Shown here one piece after another: positions 15,744 through 23,451 of a stretch of DNA of 48,693 bases. Position 1 is the first letter of the stretch. Each line of letters opens with the position of its first letter. Below the pieces are notes generated by a model, which did not search any database, had not been told where the DNA came from, and saw nothing but the letters and a program-made list of their open reading frames with translations. Source of the stretch: an uncultured Lactobacillus sp. (GTDB taxonomy: Bacteria > Bacillota > Bacilli > Lactobacillales > Lactobacillaceae); assembly GCA_937916845.1 (NCBI GenBank), contig CALFSK010000074.1:1-48693 (forward strand), written 5' to 3'. The translations under genes and the position numbers were made by a program.

Positions 15744-15778
15744 AAAAAAAGCCTGCGACCACGGTCACAGACTTTTTA
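15744..15778 (-). terminator. Terminator of the PTS EIIC gene
   Basis: Stem of about 14 bp (AAAAGTCTGTGACC / GGTCGCAGGCTTTT with mismatches) followed by T on the minus strand, 17 nt after the EIIC stop. It separates the EIIC from the phosphatase gene. Confidence 0.75.
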
Positions 15779-15794
15779 TTGACACAATTTAGTT

Positions 15795-17081
15795 TTAGAC
15801 AACGGCTTCCTGAGCGGTGTTTTTCTTTGTCCGCCGGATTTCCATTGCGGTACTCATATAAACAAACGGTGCATAAATCAGAATCGAAACCAGAATGTTA
15901 ATGGCGGCAATCACGCCACCTTGCCAACTAGCCGTCGCAATTACGGCACCGATAATTGGCGGTGTCACCCAAGGCGGCATGTTGGAGCACGCCGGCATGA
16001 AGCCACTGACCGTCGCAAAGTAAGCAATGCTTACACTGACCATCGGCGACAAGATGTACGGCACGAACAGCATTGGATTCAAGACTAATGGTAATCCAAA
16101 GGCAAGGGGTTCATTAATGTTAAAAATTCCCGGTGCCGCGGCAAGCGACGCAACCGACATGTAAGGTTTGTTGCGGCGACCGATGATGAAAATTGCAATA
16201 ATTAACCCAATTGTTACCCCGGTCCCACCAAGGTTAACGAACGAATCCATAAAGGGCTTGTTGACGATGTATGGAATTGGCTTACCATCCTTCAACGCCG
16301 CGGCGTTAGCTTGAATGGCCGGCGCGTTGATTGTCTGCATGAACGGTTCAATCATGTTGGCGCCGTGAAGCCCAAAGAACCAGAGGAATGGCGTAATAAA
16401 TGCTAACAACAGTGCGGTTGGATACGTGTTCGCCATCCCCATGAATGGTTGTTGAACCGCTTTGTAGAAGGCGGTCACCACGTTTTCAATGTGCATTGCG
16501 TTAAGTAACATTGTCGCAAAACCGAAAATTGTAATGGTAAAAATAGCTGGTAACAACGCGGCAAATGAACGCGCAACGGCAGGTGGTACCCCGTCTGGCA
16601 TCTTTATCTCGAACTTATCAACGTTGGATAAGCGCCGGAAGATTTCAGCTGAGAGGAGCCCAACGATCAAGGCAACGAATAATCCAGCCGAGTCCATGCC
16701 CTTGGCGCCCCCTACGGCGAAGAAGCTTCCTAAGGAAATAATCCCCGCGGAAATTCCATCGACCTTATACGACGTAGCTAAGTTGTAGGCGACTAAGAAC
16801 GCGATAAACAGGGATAACACGGCGAACGTTCCGTTCCAAATGTTACCGCCAAGTAGCGTCCAGACGTAGGATCCGCCAACCTTTTCACTGAAGATGCCAT
16901 TCATAAAGTCTTGGAAGCCCGGAATTGGCAAATTATTGATCAATACGGCAAAGGCCCCCAGAATCATCAGTGGCATGGTGTACGCAAAGGCGTCCCGCAC
17001 GGCCACTAAATGGCGCTGGTTACCAATCTTACTAGCAACTGGTAAAAAATACTTCTCCATAAAAGCAATAAAGTGTTTCAT
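15795..17081 (-). CDS. PTS EIIC, lactose/cellobiose family, stand-alone
   Basis: 428-aa membrane component that recognises and translocates a beta-glucoside-type sugar during phosphorylation. Signature segments are FGLHGANMIEP (about 196-206 from the C half) and FNINEPLAFGLPLVLNP, typical of CelB/LacE-type EIIC. About ten membrane segments. No EIIA or EIIB domain or gene is near, so it must borrow these from elsewhere. ATG start behind AAGGAGGG. A perfect cre site lies between its -35 and -10, so strong CcpA repression is expected. Sugar unknown. Confidence 0.9.
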   Translation of the reverse strand: MKHFIAFMEKYFLPVASKIGNQRHLVAVRDAFAYTMPLMILGAFAVLINNLPIPGFQDFMNGIFSEKVGGSYVWTLLGGNIWNGTFAVLSLFIAFLVAYNLATSYKVDGISAGIISLGSFFAVGGAKGMDSAGLFVALIVGLLSAEIFRRLSNVDKFEIKMPDGVPPAVARSFAALLPAIFTITIFGFATMLLNAMHIENVVTAFYKAVQQPFMGMANTYPTALLLAFITPFLWFFGLHGANMIEPFMQTINAPAIQANAAALKDGKPIPYIVNKPFMDSFVNLGGTGVTIGLIIAIFIIGRRNKPYMSVASLAAAPGIFNINEPLAFGLPLVLNPMLFVPYILSPMVSVSIAYFATVSGFMPACSNMPPWVTPPIIGAVIATASWQGGVIAAINILVSILIYAPFVYMSTAMEIRRTKKNTAQEAVV

Positions 17082-17120
17082 TTTTTGTCCCTCCTTTTCT
17101 TAAATCTCGCTTGCACAGTA

Positions 17121-17150
17121 TTTATACCATGTTAGCGTTTTCATTCTCAA
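17121..17150 (-). promoter_or_regulatory. EIIC promoter with perfect cre site
   Basis: TTGAGA -35 (17145-17150), 18-nt spacer and TATAAA -10 (17121-17126). The spacer contains TGAAAACGCTAACA (17130-17143), matching all positions of the cre consensus TGWNANCGNTNWCA. CcpA bound here would block RNA polymerase. Confidence 0.82.
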
Positions 17151-17209
17151 CGATACTTGTGACACATTCCCGTGTCAGTCGTTAACCGGAAATTTTGATA
17201 CTAAAAAAC

Positions 17210-17251
17210 AAAATCTCTCAGAAATAGTAATAATTTCTGAGAGAGATTTTT
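17210..17251 (-). terminator. Terminator of the Fur-family gene
   Basis: Stem AAAATCTCTCAGAAA / TTTCTGAGAGAGATTTT with flanking T on the minus strand, just after the Fur-like gene. Confidence 0.8.
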
Positions 17252-17274
17252 AATTGTTATTCATAGTCTAAGCG

Positions 17275-17715
17275 TTAGTCGACCGCTAATTTAGCCGTAC
17301 AGTCTGCGCACAGTCCGTAGAGTTCAATCCGGTGTCCGGTAATCGTACAACCAGGCAACTGGGCTTCAAACGCATCCAGCGGGCAAGCTTCAAGTTCCTG
17401 CACCTTACCACAGTTGGAACAAATAAAGTGGTGATGATGCTGGTGCTTAAAGTCACACTGGTATTTCACCAAAGTCTGGTTTGCCTGGGCCTTTAATTCC
17501 AATAACCCGAGTGTTTCAAATTCCTTCACGTTACGGTAAATTGTATTGTGACTCATTCCAGGAAACAGCGTGCGCATGTGCTCGTCCACTTCCGAAATGG
17601 CAACGTAGTGATCTTTGTAAGTGACTAAATAGTCTATCAGTGCCTGCCGCTGCTTGGTGATCTTCAGCTGATTGCGGCGTAAAATCGCCACGGCCTGTTC
17701 AATTGTTGTGTCCAT
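17275..17715 (-). CDS. Fur-family metalloregulator (Zur/Fur-like)
   Basis: 146 aa. Winged-helix domain (KITKQRQALIDYL, SHNTIYRNVKEFETLGL, residues 18-72) and a metal/dimer domain with a His cluster 91-96, C99-x-x-C102 and C136-x-x-C139 forming the structural zinc site. Where PerR has its oxidation-sensing Asp85 and Asp104, this protein appears to have His and Glu, so a zinc or iron sensor is more likely than a peroxide sensor. I start at the ATG 12 bases inside the longest frame, since GGAGG lies 11 nt upstream. No transporter target is adjacent. Confidence 0.85.
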   Translation of the reverse strand: MDTTIEQAVAILRRNQLKITKQRQALIDYLVTYKDHYVAISEVDEHMRTLFPGMSHNTIYRNVKEFETLGLLELKAQANQTLVKYQCDFKHQHHHHFICSNCGKVQELEACPLDAFEAQLPGCTITGHRIELYGLCADCTAKLAVD

Positions 17716-17825
17716 GCGGCGCAACACCTCCCAATTAGTTACTGAAACGGTATTTAAAACATACCATCAGTTTCTAAATCATAATCATTACTATTTAGTT
17801 TAGCATAGCTATTCGGGAAAGTGAA

Positions 17826-18404
17826 TTAATTTACCGGTCCATCAGCCATTTGATAGTGGCGTACGAGTGCGTCTAGCTTTTGCTTCGTTACTTGCCAGTC
17901 GTCGTTCACTATCGCAGTCGCGTGTCCCACCAGCCCGGCCGGCAATTCTTGGTCGCGACGGTATTCATGACTAGCGACCCGTTTCTTGATCCGGGCGGGA
18001 TGGTCGCCACGTTTAGTCAACCGTTCCACTAACGCCCCCTGATCCGGGACTTCTAAGTAAATGATGACGGCCTGTTCACCTAACTCCCGGGCGTACGTAA
18101 TCGCTCCCGCCGTGTCCAACACAATACTAATGAATGGGGACTTGTCCCACGCTGCCGCTAGCCCTTCGCGTGAAGACCCGTATTGATTACCGCTATAAGT
18201 CACGTGTTCCAAATAATGCTTCGTTGCAAAACTAGTCGGGGTTTCAAAATAGTAGTCCCGCCCATCGACTTCGCCGTCACGCGGGGCCCGGGTCGTATGG
18301 GTGATCACCTGGGGCACACCGTAGTGGTCCTTTAAATAATGACTCACCGTTGTTTTGCCACTTCCCGTGGGTCCAGTAATCACAAAAATTCGTTTGGCCG
18401 TCAT
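17826..18404 (-). CDS. Guanylate kinase-like P-loop kinase
   Basis: 192 aa. P-loop GPTGSGKTT (11-19), GMP-binding segments THTTRAPRDGEVDGRDYYF (36-54) and YSGNQYGSSREGL (70-82), and a lid with RLTKRGDHPARIKKR. All are as in Gmk, which phosphorylates GMP to GDP. Lactobacilli usually carry a housekeeping gmk near rpoZ/priA, so this stand-alone copy is probably a paralogue. Good AGGAG site. No operon partner. Confidence 0.8.
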   Translation of the reverse strand: MTAKRIFVITGPTGSGKTTVSHYLKDHYGVPQVITHTTRAPRDGEVDGRDYYFETPTSFATKHYLEHVTYSGNQYGSSREGLAAAWDKSPFISIVLDTAGAITYARELGEQAVIIYLEVPDQGALVERLTKRGDHPARIKKRVASHEYRRDQELPAGLVGHATAIVNDDWQVTKQKLDALVRHYQMADGPVN

Positions 18405-18553
18405 ATTTCTCTCCTTATAAATGTGTCGTATGTAAAGCTTTTCATTTGCGTTATATCAAGAATAATAGTATGATATACAAATTGTAAGGTTCAAAGATGA
18501 TGAAAGCATCTCGTAGCATAACCAAACAATTTTCATGAAGGGAGTTTTGTCAA

Positions 18554-18703
18554 ATGAAATTTCAAACAACGAACAGCTGGTTCAGCATTGTGTTAGATAC
18601 ACAACGCCAATTATTTGTTGCAACTGACAAACTTCATCCAGAATTGTCCGCTGAAGGCGTAACAATCGAAGATGCAGTTGCAAACTTGGAAGTTCAAGCC
18701 TAA
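18554..18703 (+). CDS. 49-aa hypothetical protein
   Basis: Small acidic protein beginning MKFQTTNSWFSIVLDTQRQLFVATDKL and ending in EDAVANLEVQA. GAAGGGAG lies upstream, a promoter-like TTGCGT-17-TATGAT precedes it (about 18447-18475) and a strong terminator follows. No membrane span or cysteine. The pattern (beta strands then helix) suggests a small folded protein. I do not recognise the family. Confidence 0.65.
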   Translation: MKFQTTNSWFSIVLDTQRQLFVATDKLHPELSAEGVTIEDAVANLEVQA

Positions 18704-18747
18704 CGTCAATAATTAATTTTAAAAAATATAGTTTTAACGTTTAGTTT

Positions 18748-18795
18748 AAAAATTACTGGTAACCGTTTATGCGACGGTACCAGTAATTTTTTTTG
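18748..18795. terminator. Bidirectional terminator
   Basis: Stem AAATTACTGGTA-ACCGT / ACGG-TACCAGTAATTT followed by eight T on the plus strand; A run on the other side. It serves the 49-aa gene and probably the convergent Nudix gene. Confidence 0.85.
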
Positions 18796-18819
18796 CTCTT
18801 TTTGACTAAAAGCCTTTAA

Positions 18820-19245
18820 TTAGCCTTTGTGGTCTTGCGCTTCGATGTAGTCGTTGGCCTGATCCAACATCTTTTTTAGATTATCATAAGTTAGTCGTTT
18901 ACGTGCCGTGGCGTAATCGAACCAACCAACCGCACTGATTTCCACTTTTTGGCGCGTTACCGCGACACCAGTCGGGACTTGGCTGACAAACAAGGTCACT
19001 TGCTTCAAGTTCCCGTTTGGTAAGGTGTATTCGGTGTAAGCCTTAAAATTAGTATCCAGTTGAACATCTAACTGGGTCTCCTCGCGAATTTCACGTTGGG
19101 CGGTCTCCGCTAACGTTTCGTTACCTTCCAAGTGACCCTTGGGAAAGCCCCAAAAATCACTGGTGGCACTTTGCAATAATAAATAGGCAGGATGGCCATC
19201 TTTTTGCTGGTAAACCACAGCCCCACTTGCTACTTCTGTACTCAT
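18820..19245 (-). CDS. Nudix hydrolase (Ap4A hydrolase-like)
   Basis: 141 aa. The Nudix box is complete: GFPKGHLEGNETLAETAQREIREETQL (GX5EX7REUXEEXGU). The N-terminal EVASGAVVYQ and the position of the box resemble bis(5'-nucleosyl)-tetraphosphatases. It would clean up dinucleoside polyphosphates or other nucleoside diphosphate compounds. ATG start chosen because AGGAGG lies 8 nt upstream. 52 nt separate it from the upstream kinase, so co-transcription is possible. Confidence 0.85.
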   Translation of the reverse strand: MSTEVASGAVVYQQKDGHPAYLLLQSATSDFWGFPKGHLEGNETLAETAQREIREETQLDVQLDTNFKAYTEYTLPNGNLKQVTLFVSQVPTGVAVTRQKVEISAVGWFDYATARKRLTYDNLKKMLDQANDYIEAQDHKG

Positions 19246-19297
19246 CAAATGTTCCTCCTAAGTTTTCAACTACGACTCAGTATAACATGATATGCCG

Positions 19298-20116
19298 TTA
19301 ATTTAAGGCCAAAATTGCCCGTAACAACCGGCCCAGAGCAACCCCCTGGCGCTCATCCGTCCGCCGCTGGTCCAAGGTCTCGGCAACCGCTAAGTTGAGC
19401 CACTGATTGGCGAGTTCCAAGCTCCGCGTTAGTGAAAAGCCCCGCCCCAACAAACCGGCAATGGCCGCCGCTAACGTGTCACCCGTCCCGTTGTAATGTC
19501 CCGGCAGGCGCGGCTGGCCCACGTACTGGACGTCGCCCCGTTCATCCAACCAAGCACAACCAATGTGGTCGTCGCGTTCAACGTCCGTAATGACGGCGTG
19601 CGCCCCCGGTTTCAATAACCGTTGCAACGCCGTTAACGTTGGTTTTAATTCTGGATGGCGCTGGTAGGGTAAGTCCGTCAACAAGCTGGCCTCGGTCACG
19701 TTCGGTAAAATGACATCCGCCGATTTAATTAACGTCCGCATCGCACCAACGTAGGCCTGATCAAAACCGCTATAAAGTTGCCCCAAGTCGCCAAGCACCG
19801 GATCAACGACCAACAAGTCCAAGTTTTGATTGGTCAAGTAGTCGGTCAGTAGTCCACAGAGCTCGACCGAACCGACGTACCCGATTAGAGCCTGGTCAAA
19901 TTTTAATTGGGCCTGCGTCCAGTGCTTGAATACGGCGGGGAGCCAACTCGACAAGTCAACCACGGCTGGGCGCCCGTAACCACTAGTATGTGTCGATAAC
20001 AGGCTCGTTGGCAAAGCGGCGACGTCGTACTGCAACGCCGTTAAAACGGGCAGCGCGGCACTTAACGAAATGCCGCCGACCGCTGATAAGTCTTCCGCCA
20101 CTAAAATTGATGACAC
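19298..20116 (-). CDS. Pyridoxine/pyridoxamine kinase-like (PfkB/ThiD fold)
   Basis: 272 aa ribokinase-fold kinase. Segments typical of PdxK/PdxY are TSLLSTHTSGYG, VVDPVLGDLGQLYSGFD, DVILPNVTEASLLT and the ATP/anion-hole YNGTGDTLAAAIAGLL with catalytic Asp. It should phosphorylate the 5'-hydroxyl of a B6 vitamer in salvage to PLP; a hydroxymethylpyrimidine kinase role is a less likely alternative. GTG start with GGAGG at 8-nt spacing. Confidence 0.8.
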   Translation of the reverse strand: MSSILVAEDLSAVGGISLSAALPVLTALQYDVAALPTSLLSTHTSGYGRPAVVDLSSWLPAVFKHWTQAQLKFDQALIGYVGSVELCGLLTDYLTNQNLDLLVVDPVLGDLGQLYSGFDQAYVGAMRTLIKSADVILPNVTEASLLTDLPYQRHPELKPTLTALQRLLKPGAHAVITDVERDDHIGCAWLDERGDVQYVGQPRLPGHYNGTGDTLAAAIAGLLGRGFSLTRSLELANQWLNLAVAETLDQRRTDERQGVALGRLLRAILALN

Positions 20117-20444
20117 AAATAATTCCTCCTTTAAAAAGCGTTTCGTTTCTCAAACTATGTACAGTGATGCGCTGAATAACTCCGGTCATGACTAATGATA
20201 AAAAATGGCCATGATCCAAGTTAACTTTCTGCCTTTCATTATTCTAGCAGAATCCCTTGCGACTGTAACCCCATCGCTCACGGCACGTTCAAAAACACAA
20301 CCAGTTAAAGTGACTAAGTTCTTAATAATTAAAACCAGATTCTAATTGACTTTTAATTATTGTTCACGGTATCATATTATCATAGTAAATTGTCAATTTT
20401 GACAAAAGACTGTTAATAATAACTAAAAAAAGGTGGTTCATTCT
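20117..20444. other. Divergent intergenic region before the amino acid permease
   Basis: It contains a promoter (TTGACT 20346-20351, 18-nt spacer, TATCAT 20370-20375) for the permease and, about 15 nt further, a perfect 16-bp inverted repeat TTGTCAATTTTGACAA (20390-20405) placed where a repressor would block initial transcription. The remainder is featureless to me. Confidence 0.55.
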
Positions 20445-21845
20445 ATGGGGATTCGTCAGCGCATCTTCCAAAAGGAAAACTTGGAGCGCTATTTACAAAA
20501 AGATAGTCAATTTGAACGAACCCTAAGCGCCGTTGATTTGATTGCGCTCGGGATTGGCGCAGTGATTGGGACCGGGATCTTCATTCTTCCCGGGACCGTT
20601 GCCGCAACTAAGGCTGGTCCGGGAATCATTTTATCATTCGTCATTGCCGCCATCGTCTGTGCAGTGGCCGCGATGTGTTACGCCGAATTCGCATCGGTTT
20701 TACCCATCGCTGGTTCCGCCTATTCATACGGTAACATTGTTTACGGCGAAATGGTCGGCTGGATTATCGGCTGGGCCCTTGTCTTGGAATACGTCCTGGC
20801 TGTCGCTGCGGTGGCCGTCGGTTGGGCCGCTTACTTCAACTCGTTTATTGCCGGCTTCGGCTTAAAATTACCGAAAGCCATTACTGGTTCATTTGACCCG
20901 GCGCACGGCACTTACGTTAATTTAGTTGCCATCTTAATCGTCTGTGCAATTGCTTGGATTATCGACGAAGGCTTGAAGACGTCCGTTCGTTTGAACAACA
21001 TCATCGTGGCCGTAAAACTTGCTATTATTGTTATTTTCTTACTCGTCGGGTCATTCTACGTTAAACCAAGCAACTGGACACCATTTGCACCGTTTGGCGT
21101 TTCAGGGATTTTCCAAGGAGCCGCGGTAGTCTTCTTCGCTTACCTTGGATTTGACGCCGTTTCCTCGTCAGCCGCCGAAGTTAAAAACGCTAAGCGCAAC
21201 ATGCCGATTGGGATCATTGGGACCTTGGTCGTCTGCACGATTTTCTACATCTTAGTCTCAGGCGTCTTGACCGGGATGGTTTCTTATAAGCTACTCAACG
21301 TTGATGACGCGGTGACCTTCGCCCTTCAACTCGTTCATCAAAACTTTGTTGCCGGGATCGTTTCAATCGGGGCTTTAGCCGGGATGTTCACCATGATGGT
21401 GACAATGATCTACAGTAGCTCCCGCTTACTCTACTCGATTGGCCGGGACGGTCTACTCCCTAGCTTCTTAGGTAAAATCGACAAGCACCACGCACCTAAG
21501 CACGCCATGTTGACCGTGACCATCGTCATCTCGATTCTGGGTGGCTTCGTTCCGCTTGGACAATTGGCCAACTTAGTCAACATCGGAACGCTGATTGCCT
21601 TTACCTTCGTTTCTTTTGGGATCATCCTGTTACGGCGGAATCCAAAATTAAACCAAATCAAGGGCTTCCGGGTGCCATTCTACCCCGTTCTGCCAATCGT
21701 TTCTGGCTTACTCTGCCTCTTCATGATGACGCAGCTTTCCTTGGAAACGTGGGTCGCATCGTTAGTTTGGTTCGTGCTCGGCCTAATCATCTACTTCAGC
21801 TACGGCATCCGTCATAGCAAGATGGGACAAGCTGAATCCAAATAA
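20445..21845 (+). CDS. APC-family amino acid permease
   Basis: 466 aa, twelve predicted membrane segments. LIALGIGAVIGTGIFILPG (about 32-50) is the APC substrate/proton-coupling motif, and FFAYLGFDAVSSSAAEVKNAKRNMPIGI is the characteristic CAT/YfnA-type loop. Likely a proton symporter for an amino acid; specificity is not evident. I start at the ATG reading MGIRQRIF, with AAAGGTGG 8 nt upstream, not at the GTG four codons earlier. Monocistronic, with its own promoter and a putative operator. Confidence 0.88.
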   Translation: MGIRQRIFQKENLERYLQKDSQFERTLSAVDLIALGIGAVIGTGIFILPGTVAATKAGPGIILSFVIAAIVCAVAAMCYAEFASVLPIAGSAYSYGNIVYGEMVGWIIGWALVLEYVLAVAAVAVGWAAYFNSFIAGFGLKLPKAITGSFDPAHGTYVNLVAILIVCAIAWIIDEGLKTSVRLNNIIVAVKLAIIVIFLLVGSFYVKPSNWTPFAPFGVSGIFQGAAVVFFAYLGFDAVSSSAAEVKNAKRNMPIGIIGTLVVCTIFYILVSGVLTGMVSYKLLNVDDAVTFALQLVHQNFVAGIVSIGALAGMFTMMVTMIYSSSRLLYSIGRDGLLPSFLGKIDKHHAPKHAMLTVTIVISILGGFVPLGQLANLVNIGTLIAFTFVSFGIILLRRNPKLNQIKGFRVPFYPVLPIVSGLLCLFMMTQLSLETWVASLVWFVLGLIIYFSYGIRHSKMGQAESK

Positions 21846-21938
21846 AGCAGTCAATTAATTGCATTCTTACCTTAACGGCACTACGCTAAGGTCGCGTGGA
21901 AGCTAGAAACTGCCACGTGCCATACTAATTACAATGAC

Positions 21939-21972
21939 GGGTCTGAGAATTTTATCAGGCCCGCTTTTTTTT
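21939..21972 (+). terminator. Terminator downstream of the permease
   Basis: Imperfect stem CGGGTCTGA/TCAGGCCCG followed by eight T on the plus strand, about 95 nt after the permease stop. Confidence 0.75.
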
Positions 21973-22060
21973 CGGCCAAATACTTGTGTCCATCAACCGT
22001 TCCCGATGACAGCGGTTCCACTTTAAGGTATGATGTGGGTAATAATAAAGGATGGTGATC

Positions 22061-22366
22061 ATGATGTTAACGCCTAAAATGATCCATAACGATGTTAGTA
22101 CGCATCACGAACAATTTTTAACGATTTTAGAAAAAGATCCTTGGCTAATTCCCGCATTGACCGCGCTACACATTGTTCCCGTAGCTATTGCCGCCCACGG
22201 TTTTTATAAGAGTCTTGCGCTCAGCAAGCAACTAAAAATCGAACGCGAAAAGACTAAGCAACTAGCTTTACAGCAAGTTGATAAAGTCTCAGCTGTCGCG
22301 CAAAGCCACCACTGTCACATGCCGCTACCAGCAAAAATCAAGCAACACTTGCACCCAGAAGACTAA
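22061..22366 (+). CDS. 101-aa hypothetical single-pass membrane protein
   Basis: The N-terminal ~25 residues are soluble, then WLIPALTALHIVPVAIAAHGFYKSLAL forms one membrane span and a charged, helical Lys/Glu/Gln tail follows, ending in HHCHMPLPAKIKQHLHPED. The His/Cys-rich end could bind a metal, but this is speculative. ATG chosen because AAAGGA sits 8 nt upstream. Single gene with terminator. Family not recognised. Confidence 0.6.
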   Translation: MMLTPKMIHNDVSTHHEQFLTILEKDPWLIPALTALHIVPVAIAAHGFYKSLALSKQLKIEREKTKQLALQQVDKVSAVAQSHHCHMPLPAKIKQHLHPED

Positions 22367-22412
22367 TTTAGGAACAAGTTTCAGGATCAACTGAAAGCTA
22401 AATATTGCTATT

Positions 22413-22449
22413 AACAAGGACCGTCGTAATTTTTGCGACGGTCCTTGTT
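22413..22449 (+). terminator. Terminator of the 101-aa gene
   Basis: Stem AACAAGGACCGTCG / CGACGGTCCTTGTT around an 8-9-nt loop, about 47 nt after the stop. Confidence 0.8.
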
Positions 22450-22511
22450 GTGTTCAAATGGCCCCAAAAGATACATATAGGTATAAAAATAGTCATTTAT
22501 AGGGGTATTTA

Positions 22512-22534
22512 AGAGAACGCTTTCAGACTATAAT
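22512..22534 (+). promoter_or_regulatory. cre-like site and -10 of the AraC/flavoprotein operon
   Basis: AGAGAACGCTTTCA (22512-22525) matches the cre consensus at 13 of 14 positions and abuts a consensus TATAAT (22529-22534). The -35 is weak. CcpA repression is likely. Confidence 0.6.
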
Positions 22535-22575
22535 CCAAAGTGTTCAGGAGTTAATCAGTCAACGGAGGTGGTCGG

Positions 22576-23442
22576 ATGAGCCAAACGATTCAAACAAAAA
22601 TTTGTCAAACCGTTCCACTCACGATGCGAACTGATACGGCGCAACACCCCAGCTTACTGATTATCGAATGTCAGCAACAGGCGCTGGTAAGTTTAGACGA
22701 CCATCAACTGGTCTTAAAACCAACCGAATTAATTATCGTGCGCACGATTCAAACGTTGCAAGTCGCCCCATTAAGTGCAGGACAGACGGCAACGATTCGG
22801 CTCTTTACCGAAACGGTTGATTTAAGCATTACCTGCCCCATTGGCATTGCCGGCGATAATCCATTGTTTACGGACTTATTGACTAGCCAACCAGCGCAGC
22901 GGTCCTACGTTGTCTTTCGCCAATTACCCGCGCAGATATGCCAAGGTTATTGTGACCAGTTGGCTCGTTTAGAAATGATGCCCGGCGATCGCATCGTCCG
23001 TTACCAACGCCAAGCAGTGACGCTATTATTATTAACCGAACTATTGCGGCAACATTTTAGTGCGGGATCGTTAACGGATTCGCGTTTTCCAAAACGTCAC
23101 CAGATTCACTACGCCAATAAGGCGACACAAGGCGGCATTATCATGACTTATCTGTCCGCTCACTTAGCGACCGCGACTTTGAATAACGTTGCCACACACT
23201 TTGACTATCAACCGAATTATTTTTCCCGACTATTCAAGGGCATTTTTAAACAATCATTTTCAGAAAAACTGATTCAAATGAAAGTCGAGGCTGGCAAGCG
23301 TCGTTTGGCACTAACCGACCAAACGATTACTCAAATTAGTCACGACTTGGGTTATCAAAATACAGCTAACTTTAATCAACATTTTAAACAGCAAACAGAA
23401 CTAACACCGACTGCGTATCGTACGCAGTTAAAAATAACGTAA
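22576..23442 (+). CDS. AraC-family transcriptional regulator
   Basis: 288 aa. The C-terminal ~100 residues hold two helix-turn-helix units: ATLNNVATHFDYQPNYFSRLFKGIF and ITQISHDLGYQNTANFNQHFKQQTELTPTAYR, the latter matching the AraC signature. The N-terminal half is a cupin-like sensor segment I cannot assign to a ligand. It lies 9 nt upstream of the flavoprotein gene in one operon, so it most likely senses that enzyme's substrate. GGAGG-type site upstream. Confidence 0.87.
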   Translation: MSQTIQTKICQTVPLTMRTDTAQHPSLLIIECQQQALVSLDDHQLVLKPTELIIVRTIQTLQVAPLSAGQTATIRLFTETVDLSITCPIGIAGDNPLFTDLLTSQPAQRSYVVFRQLPAQICQGYCDQLARLEMMPGDRIVRYQRQAVTLLLLTELLRQHFSAGSLTDSRFPKRHQIHYANKATQGGIIMTYLSAHLATATLNNVATHFDYQPNYFSRLFKGIFKQSFSEKLIQMKVEAGKRRLALTDQTITQISHDLGYQNTANFNQHFKQQTELTPTAYRTQLKIT

Positions 23443-23451
23443 GGGGACTTA

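Noticed and set aside
17275..17715. PerR assignment for the Fur-family protein
   Set aside because: The residues aligned with the PerR Asp85/Asp104 sensing pair appear to be His and Glu, closer to Zur/Fur.
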